Shown: positions 15,585-25,199, numbered from the stretch's first letter. The stretch is 64,000 nucleotides of DNA from JASLEW01 sp035544895 (GCA_035544895.1 DASZZM010000103.1:62001-126000); one strand, 5' to 3'. The notes: generated by a model not told the origin, from the letters alone. Program-made: numbers and translations.

Positions 15585-18182
15585 CTAGTACGCCCGGACG
15601 ATCTCCAGGGTCGGCAGGCGCGCCGGCGCGGGAGGGGGCGCAAGGCCCTTGATGGTGCGCCAGAGCACCTCGTTGAGGTCGGCAGCCGATGCGGCGTCGG
15701 GCGCGCTGAAGTCGAGGCGCGAGGATTGCCGCGCGGCGGGTCCGTCCGCCGGGTTGGTCTCGTCGAGGGACTGCTCCGGGGTGAGCGCCTGATAGGGAGC
15801 CAGGTCGGGGCTGGCGGCGAAGATGCCGCGCAGCGGCCGGCCGAAAGTGTCGAACTGCGACAGCGTGCCGAGTCCCAGGATCTCTTCGATCGTCGCCACC
15901 ACGTCGGTGGTGTTGGCGAAGCGGTGCACCGCGCCGCCGCGGTTGTAGGCCGAGATCACCAGCAGCGGCGCGCGGTGGGAATCGACGTGGTCCGGTCCGT
16001 TCTGCGCGTCGTCTTCGACCACGAAGACGACCGTGTCGCGCCAGAAGGGCGAATGCGTGAGGGCCTCGACGATGCGGCCCAGCGCCAGGTCGTTGTCGGC
16101 CATGTAGGCGCGCGGCGTCGGCGCTCCCGGACTGGCGCCGTGGGTGTGGTCGTTGGGCAGATGGAGGATCTCGAGCGCCGGCATCCGCCCCTGCCGGACG
16201 AATGTCTGGAGCTCCACGATCCAGGCGTCGGCCCGCCGCTGATCGCGCACCGCCAGGTCCCACGCCGGATAGGCCGGGCTGGTGAAGGGCGCGAGCGACG
16301 GCACCGTCGCGCGGTAGACGGTCGTGCCATCCGCCTGCTTGACCCCTTTGCCGTACTCCCCGTAGTTGCGCACCGAGAGCCCGCGGGCGTGCGCCAGGTC
16401 CCAGAGGAAGCCGGCCGGCAGGCTGGCGCTCTCGTCGTCCTCGCCGCCGCGGCGGTCCGAGTAGCCCGACGGGGTGGTCTTCTCGGTGTAGTCGGTCGAG
16501 TAGGCCGCCGTCGACCAGGAGTGCCCCTGGGTGCTGACTTCGCCGTTGGTCAGGAAATGGTCGAAAAGCCCGAAACGCTGCGCCAGCGCGCGGTGGTTGG
16601 GGGCCTCCCGACGGGTGAAGAATTGCAGCCGGGGATCGCCGTCGCCTCCCGGCATGTCGCCGAACACCTGGTCGTAGGTGCGGTTCTCTTTGATGATGTA
16701 GACCACGTGCCGAAAGGGCGGGTAGGCGGTCCGCGCGCCGCCCCGGCCCGGCCGGCGCGGCTGCTCCCAGTGATTGGCGGCCGCTACCCGCCGGCTCAGC
16801 GCGGCGAGCTCGACCTCGGAAGGAACGGCCGGCAGCAGAGTCAAGGTGCCGTTGGTCTGGCCCAGCGTGTAGCTGCGCCGGTCCCTGGTCGCTTTCGTGG
16901 TCGTCGGCTGCGGCCCGCCGGGATTGGGGCCGGTGCCGCGTCCTTTGCCGTTGATCACCAAGAGGGGCTTGCCCGCCGCCAGCACCGCGGTCGGGTACCA
17001 GCCCACAGGGATGCGCCCGGTCAGACGGTCGAGGCGGTCGCGGCGGTCGCGGCGGTCGCGGCGGTCGCGGCGGTCGCTGCCAGGCCGCCCGCTCGCCGCG
17101 GCCTTCCGGGCCACCGGCCGCGCGGCAACGCCGGCGGTCGCCGGCGAAAGTTCGAAGACGGCGACCGCATTGCTGTCTGACTCGGCGACCAGAAGGCGGC
17201 GGCCGCCGGCGGCCAGCGCCAGGGCGCTCGGCGTGCTGCCCTCGGCAGGCCCGCCGGGCGGCGCATCGGCCAGCTCGGTCAGGACGCGGCGCGCCCGGAC
17301 GTCGACCACCGCGACCCGGTCCATGCTCGCCAGCGCGACGAACAGGCGCGAGCCGGAGGCGTTGAGCAGGAGCGCCGAGGGATGGCGGCCGACCTCGATG
17401 CGGGCGGCCTCGGCCAGCGCGGGTTGCCCGGCGGGCGAAGCGGCCGCCGCGGGGGAAGCCGGACCGGGGGTGAAGACCGAGACGACGCTGCCGCCCCAGG
17501 CCGATACGAAGACCTGGCCCTCCGGCCCCGCCGTCACGCCATAGGGATAACTGCCGGTGGGCAGGCGCTGCACCACCTTGCCGCTTGCCACCTCGACGAC
17601 CGCCAAGGTGTCGGCGAGGTTTTCGGCGACATAAAGCCACCTGCCGTCGGCCGACAGGGCCAAGCCCGCCGGGAAGCGCGTGCCTTTCTTGTCTTTGCCA
17701 TCCGGCAGGCCGGCGGCGAGGGAGATGCTGCCGGCGGGGCTGGCCGCGCCCTCTTGCCAGTTGAAGCGATAGACCACATCCTCGTTGCCGCCGGCCGCGT
17801 AGAGTGTGTGCCCGTCGGCCGAGAACGCCAGCCCCAGGAAGGCAGCCGGCAGCTCCAGGGTCTGCAGCACCCGGCCGCCGCCGGTCTCCACCACCTGCAG
17901 CCCCTGCTGGCGCCAGCCCGCCAGCAGCACTACCACGCGGTCCCCTTCCGGCGCCAGGCTCATGGCGATCGGCATGTTGCCGAGGTCCGAAGAGCGCCCG
18001 GCGGGATCGAGCCGCGCGCCAGTGGGCAGCCGCGCCGCGCCGTCGTCAAGCGCCGCGCCGGCAGTCCGTACCGCGCCGCCATTGCGCGCCGCGCCGGCGG
18101 GTGTGACGCGAGCTCCCGCCCCCCCGCCCAGGACCGAGCCGGCGAGCACCATCAGGACCAGGCGCCGGGCGGGGACCGTCAT
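15585..18182 (-). CDS. Secreted beta-propeller plus phosphoesterase protein
   Basis: An 865-residue protein; the ATG at 18182 overlaps the stop of the dehydrogenase upstream (ATGA). Residues 1-24 are a signal peptide. A YncE-like seven-bladed propeller follows, with blades such as LALSADGRWLYVAENLADTLAVVEV and ALALAAGGRRLLVAESDSN. A linker of repeated Asp-Arg-Arg units joins it to a phosphoesterase domain of the phospholipase C/acid phosphatase superfamily: HVVYIIKENRTYDQVFGD, HFLTNGEVSTQGHSW, LPNDHT, and VVFVVEDDAQNGPDHVDSHR, which supply metal ligands. It probably acts in the periplasm on a phosphoester. The translational coupling to a TCA-type dehydrogenase has no obvious functional reason. 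Confidence 0.85.
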   Translation of the reverse strand: MTVPARRLVLMVLAGSVLGGGAGARVTPAGAARNGGAVRTAGAALDDGAARLPTGARLDPAGRSSDLGNMPIAMSLAPEGDRVVVLLAGWRQQGLQVVETGGGRVLQTLELPAAFLGLAFSADGHTLYAAGGNEDVVYRFNWQEGAASPAGSISLAAGLPDGKDKKGTRFPAGLALSADGRWLYVAENLADTLAVVEVASGKVVQRLPTGSYPYGVTAGPEGQVFVSAWGGSVVSVFTPGPASPAAAASPAGQPALAEAARIEVGRHPSALLLNASGSRLFVALASMDRVAVVDVRARRVLTELADAPPGGPAEGSTPSALALAAGGRRLLVAESDSNAVAVFELSPATAGVAARPVARKAAASGRPGSDRRDRRDRRDRRDRLDRLTGRIPVGWYPTAVLAAGKPLLVINGKGRGTGPNPGGPQPTTTKATRDRRSYTLGQTNGTLTLLPAVPSEVELAALSRRVAAANHWEQPRRPGRGGARTAYPPFRHVVYIIKENRTYDQVFGDMPGGDGDPRLQFFTRREAPNHRALAQRFGLFDHFLTNGEVSTQGHSWSTAAYSTDYTEKTTPSGYSDRRGGEDDESASLPAGFLWDLAHARGLSVRNYGEYGKGVKQADGTTVYRATVPSLAPFTSPAYPAWDLAVRDQRRADAWIVELQTFVRQGRMPALEILHLPNDHTHGASPGAPTPRAYMADNDLALGRIVEALTHSPFWRDTVVFVVEDDAQNGPDHVDSHRAPLLVISAYNRGGAVHRFANTTDVVATIEEILGLGTLSQFDTFGRPLRGIFAASPDLAPYQALTPEQSLDETNPADGPAARQSSRLDFSAPDAASAADLNEVLWRTIKGLAPPPAPARLPTLEIVRAY
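17031..17077 (-). repeat. 9-bp tandem repeat encoding Arg-Arg-Asp units
   Basis: About five head-to-tail copies of GCGGTCGCG, in frame, encode an Arg/Asp-rich linker between the propeller and phosphoesterase domains. Copy-number changes would keep the frame and alter only linker length and charge. Confidence 0.85.
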
Positions 18183-19246
18183 CGCGCCGAGCCGGCGCCG
18201 TCGGCGGCGTCGGCACGATCGGCGCCGTCGGCGGCATTGCCGGCCTCGATCGCCGCCACGATGGCGTCGGTGAGCTCGCTGGTGGTGGCTTCGCCGCCGA
18301 GGTCGCGGGTGCGGACGCGGTCGCGGACGACGACCTGGCGGAGGGCCGCCCTTACGCGCTCGGCGGCCTGGTCCTTGTTCAGGTGGTAGAGCATCAGGAC
18401 GGCAGAGCGGATCAGCGCCAGCGGGTTGGCAAGGTTGCGGCCGGCGATGTCGGGAGCGCTGCCGTGCACCGCCTCGAAGACCGCGGCCTCGGCGCCCAGG
18501 TTGGCCGCGGCGACCACCCCGAGGCCGCCGACCAGCCCGGCGCACAGGTCGGAGACGATGTCGCCATAGAGGTTCTCGAGCAGCAGGATGTCCCACTCCT
18601 CCGGCCGCATGACGAGCTGCATGCAGATGTTGTCCACGATGCGGTCGTCCGCCTCGACGTCGGGAAACTCGGCGGACACGCGGCGGAAGCAGTCGAGGAA
18701 GAGACCGTCCGAAAGCTTCATGATGTTGGCCTTGTGCACCGCCGTGACTCGCTTGCGGCCGTGCCGGCGAGCGTACTCGAAGGCAAAGAGCGCGATTCTC
18801 GTCGACGCCTTCTCGGTGATGATCTTCAGGCTCTCGACCACCCCCGGAACCACGACGTGCTCGAGGCCGCTGTAGAGGTCCTCGGTGTTCTCGCGCACCA
18901 CCACCAGATCGACACCTTCGAAACGGCTGGGGATGCCCGGCAGCGAGCGCGCCGGCCGCAGATTGGCATAGAGCTCGAGCTTCTGCCGCAGCTGTACGTT
19001 GACCGACTGGAAGCCGCCGCCCACCTGCGTCGTCACCGGTCCCTTCAACGCCACCCGGTTGCGCCTGATCGACTCGAGCACCTCTTCGGGCAGCGGCTCC
19101 CGTCCCAGCTTCACCGCCTCCAGGCCCACGATGTGTCTCTCCCACTCCAGCTCCGCTCCTGCCGCCTCGAGCACGCGCACCGCGGACTCCGCCACCTCCA
19201 CCCCGATCCCGTCCCCCGGGATCAACGTCACGACTCTCTTGCTCAT
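18179..19246 (-). CDS. NAD-type isocitrate/isopropylmalate dehydrogenase family enzyme
   Basis: A 355-residue beta-decarboxylating dehydrogenase. It shows IPGDGIGVEV at the N-terminus, LKGPVTTQVGGGFQSVNV, LYANLRPA, VVVRENTEDLYSGLEH, KIITEKASTRIA, VHKANIMKLSDGLF and the cofactor region AVHGSAPDIAGRNLANP. The ENTEDLY and ITEKAS segments favour isocitrate over 3-isopropylmalate as substrate, giving 2-oxoglutarate and CO2 in the TCA cycle. The final residues (NAADGADRADAADGAG) are a low-complexity tail coded by imperfect short repeats, not normal for the family. Its stop overlaps the next gene's start by 4 nt. Homoisocitrate or another 2-hydroxy diacid remains possible. Confidence 0.9.
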   Translation of the reverse strand: MSKRVVTLIPGDGIGVEVAESAVRVLEAAGAELEWERHIVGLEAVKLGREPLPEEVLESIRRNRVALKGPVTTQVGGGFQSVNVQLRQKLELYANLRPARSLPGIPSRFEGVDLVVVRENTEDLYSGLEHVVVPGVVESLKIITEKASTRIALFAFEYARRHGRKRVTAVHKANIMKLSDGLFLDCFRRVSAEFPDVEADDRIVDNICMQLVMRPEEWDILLLENLYGDIVSDLCAGLVGGLGVVAAANLGAEAAVFEAVHGSAPDIAGRNLANPLALIRSAVLMLYHLNKDQAAERVRAALRQVVVRDRVRTRDLGGEATTSELTDAIVAAIEAGNAADGADRADAADGAGSAR

Positions 19247-19313
19247 GTCTGGCGGCTCCGGCCGGGACTTCTTCGTAGAAGGTTCTTCAGGCTATCATGG
19301 AGCGAATCCGGCC

Positions 19314-20474
19314 ATGCACGAGCACCATGCGCGCCCCCACCTCTCCGGCCGGGCCATCGGTCCCGCGCCTCTCACCGGCAAGGAGAGCGTTGCCGAGCTG
19401 ATCGCCAATGCCTTCACCGCCTACAACGCCGGCCGCCTGCGCGAAGGCTGCGAGCTCCTGGTGCGCAAGATCCTGCAACCCGACGTCACCGTCGGCGTCA
19501 GTCTCTCGGGCGCCCTCACCCCGCCCGGCTACGGCAAGTCCTGCCTGGTGCCGCTGATCGAAGCCGGCTTCATCGACTGGATGGTCTCCACCGGGGCCAA
19601 CCTCTACCACGATACCCACCACGCCATCGGCTTGAAGCTCCACGCCGGCAGCCCTTTCTGGGACGACGTCGAGCTGCGCCGAGAGGGCGTCGTCCGCATC
19701 TACGACATCGTCTTCGACTATACGGTCCTGCTCGAGACCGATCTTTTCTATCGCCGGCTGCTGCGGTTGCCCGAGTTCCAGCGCGCCATGTCGACACCCG
19801 AGCTCCACTACCGCGTGGGCCGCTACCTGGCCGGCATCGAAGAGCGGCTCCACCTCGAAGGCGCCTCGCTGCTCGCCGCGGCCTGGCGTCACGGCGTCCC
19901 CATCTTCACGTCGTCTCCCGGCGACAGCTCGATCGGTATGAACGTGGCCGAGCTCGCTCTCGAAGGCAGCCAGCTCGCCTTCGACGTCAGCCTCGACGTC
20001 AACCTCTCCGCGGCGATCGTCTGGCAGGCCAAGGAGCGCGGGGGCAAGAGCGCCTGCTGGATCCTCGGCGGCGGCAGCCCCAAGAACTTCATGTTGCAGA
20101 CCGAGCCACAGATCCAGGAAGTGCTCGGCCTCTCCGAGGCCGGACACGATTATTTCCTGCAAGTCACCGACGCGCGCCCGGACGTGGGCGGCCTGTCGGG
20201 CGCCACGCCGGGCGAGGCGGTGTCGTGGGGAAAGGTCGACCCCGAGAGACTGCCGGATGCGGTGGTGGTCTACTGCGATTCGACGATTGCCTTGCCGCTG
20301 CTCACCCACTATGCCCTGGAGCGCGGAGAGCGGCGCCAACCGAGACGCCTTTACGACCGCCTGCAAGGGCTGCTCGAGCTGCTGGTCAAAGGCTTCGCCG
20401 CGAAGCGCGACGAACGGATCGGCGAAGGCGCCTTCAGTGAGGACGGCCCAGACGGCCCAGCTCTTCGATCCTAG
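19314..20474 (+). CDS. Deoxyhypusine synthase-like protein
   Basis: A 386-residue member of the deoxyhypusine/homospermidine synthase family. It has VGVSLSGALTPPGYGKSCLVPLIEAG, ANLYHDTHHAIG, SSPGDSSIGMN and WILGGGSPKNFM, in which Lys257 matches the lysine that forms the imine intermediate in the family. Bacteria have no eIF5A, so the substrate is more likely a polyamine (homospermidine-type synthesis) or something still unknown. It is transcribed away from the dehydrogenase at 18179-19246, and its 3' end overlaps the convergent TPR gene by 41 bp. ATG at 19314 is the only good start in frame. Confidence 0.85.
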   Translation: MHEHHARPHLSGRAIGPAPLTGKESVAELIANAFTAYNAGRLREGCELLVRKILQPDVTVGVSLSGALTPPGYGKSCLVPLIEAGFIDWMVSTGANLYHDTHHAIGLKLHAGSPFWDDVELRREGVVRIYDIVFDYTVLLETDLFYRRLLRLPEFQRAMSTPELHYRVGRYLAGIEERLHLEGASLLAAAWRHGVPIFTSSPGDSSIGMNVAELALEGSQLAFDVSLDVNLSAAIVWQAKERGGKSACWILGGGSPKNFMLQTEPQIQEVLGLSEAGHDYFLQVTDARPDVGGLSGATPGEAVSWGKVDPERLPDAVVVYCDSTIALPLLTHYALERGERRQPRRLYDRLQGLLELLVKGFAAKRDERIGEGAFSEDGPDGPALRS

Positions 20475-23400
20475 CGACCACGTCGCGATAGTTGGTGTTG
20501 ATGCCGTAGGCCTCGACGAAGGTTTTGTAAGCGGTCGCGTGGTCGCCGCTCGTCAGGTAGGCGCATCCGAGGTCGTAGAGCAGGCCCAAGGTATCGTCCT
20601 CACCGACGTTCGGCGCCTCCAGGCCGCGGCGATACCACTTGATCGCCAGCTCGGGCAGCCCCTTGTCGAGGAAGCACAGGCCGAGCATCGAGCAGCATGA
20701 GACCAGGTAGTGGGCATCCTTGGCGGCCAGCTGGAACTCGCCGATTGCCTCGTCGAGCAGGCCCATCTCGCGGTAGGCGATCCCCAGGTTGAAGTGAGTG
20801 TCGTAGTCGGTCGGCGAGAGCTGCTCGGCCACTCCTTTCTTGAATCCTTCGACGATCTCTTCGAGCGACTGCTCGCCCTGCTGCACCAGCGGCTCCTCGC
20901 CCTGGAACGCGGCCTCGCGCGAAAGCTCCTGCTCGAGCTCGCCCGCGAGGTCGAAGAAATCGTCTTCCTCGTCGAACAGGCTGGACGACTCCGCCCCCTT
21001 CCCCCCTTCGCCCCCTTCGCCCCCTTTGCGATACCGGCCGGACTCGACCTGATCAAGCCAGCTCATGCCGCTGTCGTCGAGGCTCTGCCGCGCCGCCCAG
21101 GCAGAGGGGGCCTGGCCGCCGGAGGAAGGCATCCGGCGGGCCGGCGAAGGAAGGCGTTCGGCGGGCCGGGCGGCGGACAAGTCGGCCGCGCCACCGGGCT
21201 GGGCACCTGGCCAGAGGGGCGCGGAACCGGGAGCGGCGCCGGGAGCCGCGGCGGCGAGCGGTACGGGTCCGCCGCTCGGGGCAGGGGGCGCCACGGGCGC
21301 GCCCGCGACGCCCGGGCGCCGCATCCACTCGCTCTCCCAGTCGAGCTCTTCGCTCTCGACCATGGCGCCGATCTCGAGCGGGTTGAAGACCTCGCGCGGC
21401 GGGGCCTCGGCCGGACCCGGCGGAACCCAAGGCTCCTCGGCGGCCGCGGCGCCCGCGGCTGCTGCATCGGCAGACGGCGGGGCCGGTGGTTCGAGCTGGC
21501 GGATGAGCTCCGGCACCAGCGGAACGGCCTCGGGAGACGGGACCGGAGCGGATTCCGCCGCGTCGGACGGCGCGAAGGGTCCCGAGGGCGCGGCGGCGAC
21601 CTCGGCAGGCGCGGCGGAAAGAGCCGCGGGCCCGGTTGCCATGGAGTCGACCTCGGCAGGCGCGGCCGCGGCGGTGGGCGCCGCGGGCCCGGCTGCCGCG
21701 GTACCGATCTCGGCGGCCGGTGCCGCCGGCGGAGCGGCCACGGGCCCGGCTTCCGGCGGACCGACCCGGGGGACCGGAGCCGCTGGCGGGGTAGCGGCAG
21801 GGCCGCCGCCTACCGGGGGAGCGACCTCGGCGGGCGAGGCCGCCGGAGAGGCCTCCGGCGAGGCTGCAACGGGGCCGGCTGCTGGGTGAGCAGCGGGGAG
21901 GGTCGTGGGGGGGGCGGTGGAGGGGGCCGTGGCAGGGCCTGCCGGCGGCGCCTGCGCCTTCAGCGGCCGTTTCGGCGCCGCGACCTCGAGCAACCCTTTG
22001 AGGAGCTGATCGATTCCACGCTCGCCGGCAGGCTGGCGGGGGCGCGTGGCTCGAGGAGCGGCGGATGGCGCGCCGGTCGCGGGCGCCGGGGCGGCGGCAC
22101 CCGGCGCGGACACGCTTCCCGCGGTCCCAGGCGGGGCGGCAGCCGCCGCGGCGTCAAGGGAAGTTGCGGCACCGCCGGGCGGCATGCCCGGAGTCACAAC
22201 GACCGCCTCCGGCACGGCGCCGGCCGGCGGCGCCTCGCCGGCCTGAGCGGCGCCTGCAACCGTTGGCGCGGCCGCGGCCGGCAGCGGCGGCGGGCCAGCT
22301 TCCCGCTGGCGTCGAGGCGGCTTCGCCAAGCCCTCGGGAAGAGGGATCTCCGGTCCGCTCTCGTCTTCTCGGACGGGAAGCGGCGCGGCAACCACCCGGT
22401 CGCCGTCCACACGGAAGCCGGCAGCAAGCAACCGCTTGCGGACTCTCAGCCATGGCTCGCGATCGCCTGCCGCGGCGGCGAGCCGGGACACCTGGTTGGC
22501 CAGCTTGATCACCTGCCCATGCCGGCCCCGCTCGATCTGCAGCTGGATCAGCAGCGAGTAAGCGCCCTGGTTCTGGGGCTTGAGCCGCACCGCTTCGCGC
22601 AGCCGCTCGATCGCTTTCTCCTCCAGGCCGTACTTGGCCAGCACCTCGGCTTCCGAGACCAGGTCCTCGTACCGTTCGCTCTCGGGCGGCTGGACTTCGT
22701 CGGCGGCGCGCTCGACAAGCGCCGAATCGATCTTCGCCGGCCTGCCGGCCGCCGCCTCACCCGGCGGCTCGATCGACGCCGCTGCTTCCGCCGGGCGCTC
22801 GAGGGGCGCCGGCGATCGGAGGCTCGGCGGCTGCGCGGCCGATGGCTCCGGCGGCGGAGGACCGGGAAGGAGCGTGGCAAAAGGGTTGACCAGCTCGAGC
22901 TCCGCGAGATCCGCCAGCGGATCGATCAGCTCGGAGTGAGCCGGCGCCGCCAGGTCCGCGGTCGGGAGGCTGGCCGATGGCGGCGCTGGCGGCGATGACG
23001 GCGGGGCGGCGGGCGCCGCCACCTGGCTTTCCCGCGGCGGCGCCGCGGGGGACTGCGCCCAGGCGGGGCGGCGCGGCGCGGCAAGCATGTCCGGCGGCGG
23101 CTTGACCAGGCTCGGGGGCTCGGCGTCGTCCTCGATGTCGAGGACGAATGCCTCTTCGACGCCCACGTCGCTCGCCTTGAGCTCCTGGGTCTCCGCCCCT
23201 CCCCCGGCGGCAGCGGCAGAAACCGCCGGGCCAGCGGATGGCGGTTGTGCCGACTCCTCGTCTACCAGGGTGAACGGCTCCGGCTCGCCGCCGCCGGGAG
23301 CATCGTTGTCCAACCAGGCGATCGCGGGCGGCCCGAGCCCCTCATCGAGATCGAGAGCGTCCAGATCGAGATCGAGCTCGAGCTCGATCTCCTCTTCGAA

Positions 23401-24429
23401 GCCCTCGCCGGCGCCGCCGGTGAACCTTTCCGCCGGAGCGGTGCCTGCCGGGCGGCCGGCGACCGGGGGCGCCGGCCGGACGGGCTCTGGCGTGGCGGCC
23501 GCGGCTGGCGCGCCGGCCCCGGCCGCGCCCGTGACCGGTGGCGCACCGGCCGGAGCAGAGGGTGGAGCGGGCACCTGCCCCGTAATTGGCGCCAGCGGCG
23601 CCGCCGGCGCTGCGGCGTCGCGCCGGAGAGCCGGGCGGCCCGGGGGCGCGGCCGGAGGCGCCGGCGCTTCCGCGCCACCGGCCCTGCCCTGCTCCTCGGC
23701 CAGGCCGACCAGGCGCACCACCCGCTCCGCTTGCGGATTGCGCTCCACCGCCGCCACCAGGAAACGGCTGGCCAGCGATACGCCGCCGGCCGTCTTGAGC
23801 TTCAGGGCGGCGTCGGTAATGAAGCCGAGGTTCTCGCAGTCGACCGAGAGGGCCCGCTCGTAGACCTGGGCGGCTTCTTGCGGATGGCCGTGCTCTATCA
23901 TCAGCTCGGCGATGACGCGGTACTCGCCCATCGCCTTCTCGATGAGCTGCTGCTGCTGGTAGAGTTCGGCGAGCTTGACGTGATAGGTGGGGTTGGCGGG
24001 CTCGACGAGCGCCATCTTCTGATAGATGGCGATCGTCGATGTGGCGTTGTCGTGCTTCTGGTAGTAGTCGGCAAGCACCTGGTACTGGGTGCGCGCCTCG
24101 GTGGTCAACCCCTGGCGGTGGTAGAGCTCGGCCAGATTCTCGTAGACGTCGAGCCGCGTCGGATCGAGCTTGATGATCTTCTTGTAGATGGCGATCGCTT
24201 TGACGAAGAAGCCTTCGGACGCATATTGCTCGGCGATCTGGTTGAAGAAGTCGACCGCCTCGTCGATGCGCTGGATCCGCGCATAGAGGTCGCCGATGCG
24301 GTTGAGGGTATTGATGTCGTTGGGATTTTCCTCGAGCAGCTTGCGGTATTCGCGGATCGCCGGTTCGATCTTGCCGCGCGAGACGTACTTCTCGGCGGTC
24401 TGCACGACCTGCTCGCGCTTGATCGCCAT
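20434..24429 (-). CDS. Very large TPR protein with Pro/Ala-rich middle
   Basis: A 1331-residue protein beginning MAIKREQVVQTAEKYVSRGK. N-terminal TPRs span about 1-240 (AIREYRKLLEENPNDINTLN, AIAIYKKIIKLDPTRLDVYE). A long low-complexity Ala/Pro/Glu region follows, with an isolated TPR pair near the middle (VLAKYGLEEKAIERLREAVR). The C-terminal TPR domain covers the last ~150 residues (THFNLGIAYREMGLLDEAIG). There is no signal peptide or membrane helix, so it is a cytosolic scaffold. The ATG shares one base with the RNase HII stop (TGATG), indicating translational coupling. Similar proteins occur in Acidobacteria and Deltaproteobacteria; a specific role is not assigned. Confidence 0.85.
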   Translation of the reverse strand: MAIKREQVVQTAEKYVSRGKIEPAIREYRKLLEENPNDINTLNRIGDLYARIQRIDEAVDFFNQIAEQYASEGFFVKAIAIYKKIIKLDPTRLDVYENLAELYHRQGLTTEARTQYQVLADYYQKHDNATSTIAIYQKMALVEPANPTYHVKLAELYQQQQLIEKAMGEYRVIAELMIEHGHPQEAAQVYERALSVDCENLGFITDAALKLKTAGGVSLASRFLVAAVERNPQAERVVRLVGLAEEQGRAGGAEAPAPPAAPPGRPALRRDAAAPAAPLAPITGQVPAPPSAPAGAPPVTGAAGAGAPAAAATPEPVRPAPPVAGRPAGTAPAERFTGGAGEGFEEEIELELDLDLDALDLDEGLGPPAIAWLDNDAPGGGEPEPFTLVDEESAQPPSAGPAVSAAAAGGGAETQELKASDVGVEEAFVLDIEDDAEPPSLVKPPPDMLAAPRRPAWAQSPAAPPRESQVAAPAAPPSSPPAPPSASLPTADLAAPAHSELIDPLADLAELELVNPFATLLPGPPPPEPSAAQPPSLRSPAPLERPAEAAASIEPPGEAAAGRPAKIDSALVERAADEVQPPESERYEDLVSEAEVLAKYGLEEKAIERLREAVRLKPQNQGAYSLLIQLQIERGRHGQVIKLANQVSRLAAAAGDREPWLRVRKRLLAAGFRVDGDRVVAAPLPVREDESGPEIPLPEGLAKPPRRQREAGPPPLPAAAAPTVAGAAQAGEAPPAGAVPEAVVVTPGMPPGGAATSLDAAAAAAPPGTAGSVSAPGAAAPAPATGAPSAAPRATRPRQPAGERGIDQLLKGLLEVAAPKRPLKAQAPPAGPATAPSTAPPTTLPAAHPAAGPVAASPEASPAASPAEVAPPVGGGPAATPPAAPVPRVGPPEAGPVAAPPAAPAAEIGTAAAGPAAPTAAAAPAEVDSMATGPAALSAAPAEVAAAPSGPFAPSDAAESAPVPSPEAVPLVPELIRQLEPPAPPSADAAAAGAAAAEEPWVPPGPAEAPPREVFNPLEIGAMVESEELDWESEWMRRPGVAGAPVAPPAPSGGPVPLAAAAPGAAPGSAPLWPGAQPGGAADLSAARPAERLPSPARRMPSSGGQAPSAWAARQSLDDSGMSWLDQVESGRYRKGGEGGEGGKGAESSSLFDEEDDFFDLAGELEQELSREAAFQGEEPLVQQGEQSLEEIVEGFKKGVAEQLSPTDYDTHFNLGIAYREMGLLDEAIGEFQLAAKDAHYLVSCCSMLGLCFLDKGLPELAIKWYRRGLEAPNVGEDDTLGLLYDLGCAYLTSGDHATAYKTFVEAYGINTNYRDVVARIEELGRLGRPH

Positions 24430-25148
24430 CAGCAGCTCTGCTCGTCGCGGCGCGGCAGGACCGGCCGGTAGGTCAGGCGATGGATGGGGCAGGGACCGTA
24501 GGTTTCGAGCGCCTGGAGGTGCTCGGGCACCGAGTACCCCTTGTGGCCGGCGAAACCGTACTGCGGATAGCGGCTGCCGAGCTCGACCATCAGGCGATCG
24601 CGCTCCACCTTGGCGAGGATCGAGGCGCAGGCCACCGCATAGCTGATGACGTCGCCACGCACCACCGGCAGGCAAGGAAAGAGAAAACCTTTCACCGCGA
24701 CGGCGTCGATCACCGCGCAGTCGGGCGCCGGGCGCAGGCCGGCGAGCGCCTGCGCCATGGCGCGGCGGCTGGCCTCCAGTATGTTGATGCGATCGATGAC
24801 GTCGGGGGCGACCTGAGCCACCGCGTACCCCGGCGAGCTGGCGCGGATCGCCTCCGCCAGCCGCTCGCGCTCGGCCGCGGTCAGGCATTTGCTGTCGTCG
24901 ACCCCGGGAACCAGGCAATGGCTGTCGACGATGACGGCTGCCGCCACCACCGGGCCGGCGAGTGAGCCGCGCCCGGCCTCGTCGACGCCGGCGATGCGCA
25001 TGAAGCCGGAGCGCGCCAGCAGCCCTTCCAGGCCGCGCAGCAGGTGCAGACGGTATGCCTCGGCGAACAGGTCCAACAGCCCGGGCGCCGCGCGCGCGGG
25101 CGCGGCCGCAGTGGTCACCGGGGTTTGCGCAGCCGCTACCCTGCTCAC
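24429..25148 (-). CDS. rnhB: Ribonuclease HII
   Basis: A 239-residue enzyme that removes ribonucleotides and RNA primers from RNA-DNA hybrids. The GTG start at 25148 is supported by AAGGAG upstream. The catalytic region starts with GVDEAGRGSLAGPVVAAAV (first Asp and Glu). VDDSKCLTAAERERL, the Asp in CAVIDAVAVKG, and SYAVACASILAKVERDRLM follow, then the YPQYGFAGHKGY signature. It has an N-terminal extension of about 45 residues with no known function. It follows rplS, the common bacterial arrangement, and is coupled to the TPR gene. Confidence 0.95.
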   Translation of the reverse strand: MSRVAAAQTPVTTAAAPARAAPGLLDLFAEAYRLHLLRGLEGLLARSGFMRIAGVDEAGRGSLAGPVVAAAVIVDSHCLVPGVDDSKCLTAAERERLAEAIRASSPGYAVAQVAPDVIDRINILEASRRAMAQALAGLRPAPDCAVIDAVAVKGFLFPCLPVVRGDVISYAVACASILAKVERDRLMVELGSRYPQYGFAGHKGYSVPEHLQALETYGPCPIHRLTYRPVLPRRDEQSC

Positions 25149-25199
25149 CGCGACTCCTTCTGCCGGGCCTTCGGGCCCTGGCCCCAGCTACCAGCCTAC

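Noticed and set aside
18383..20440. Plus-strand ORF of 685 codons
   Set aside because: Opposes the dehydrogenase with conserved motifs, then runs in another frame across the deoxyhypusine-synthase-like gene; composition is that of a shadow.
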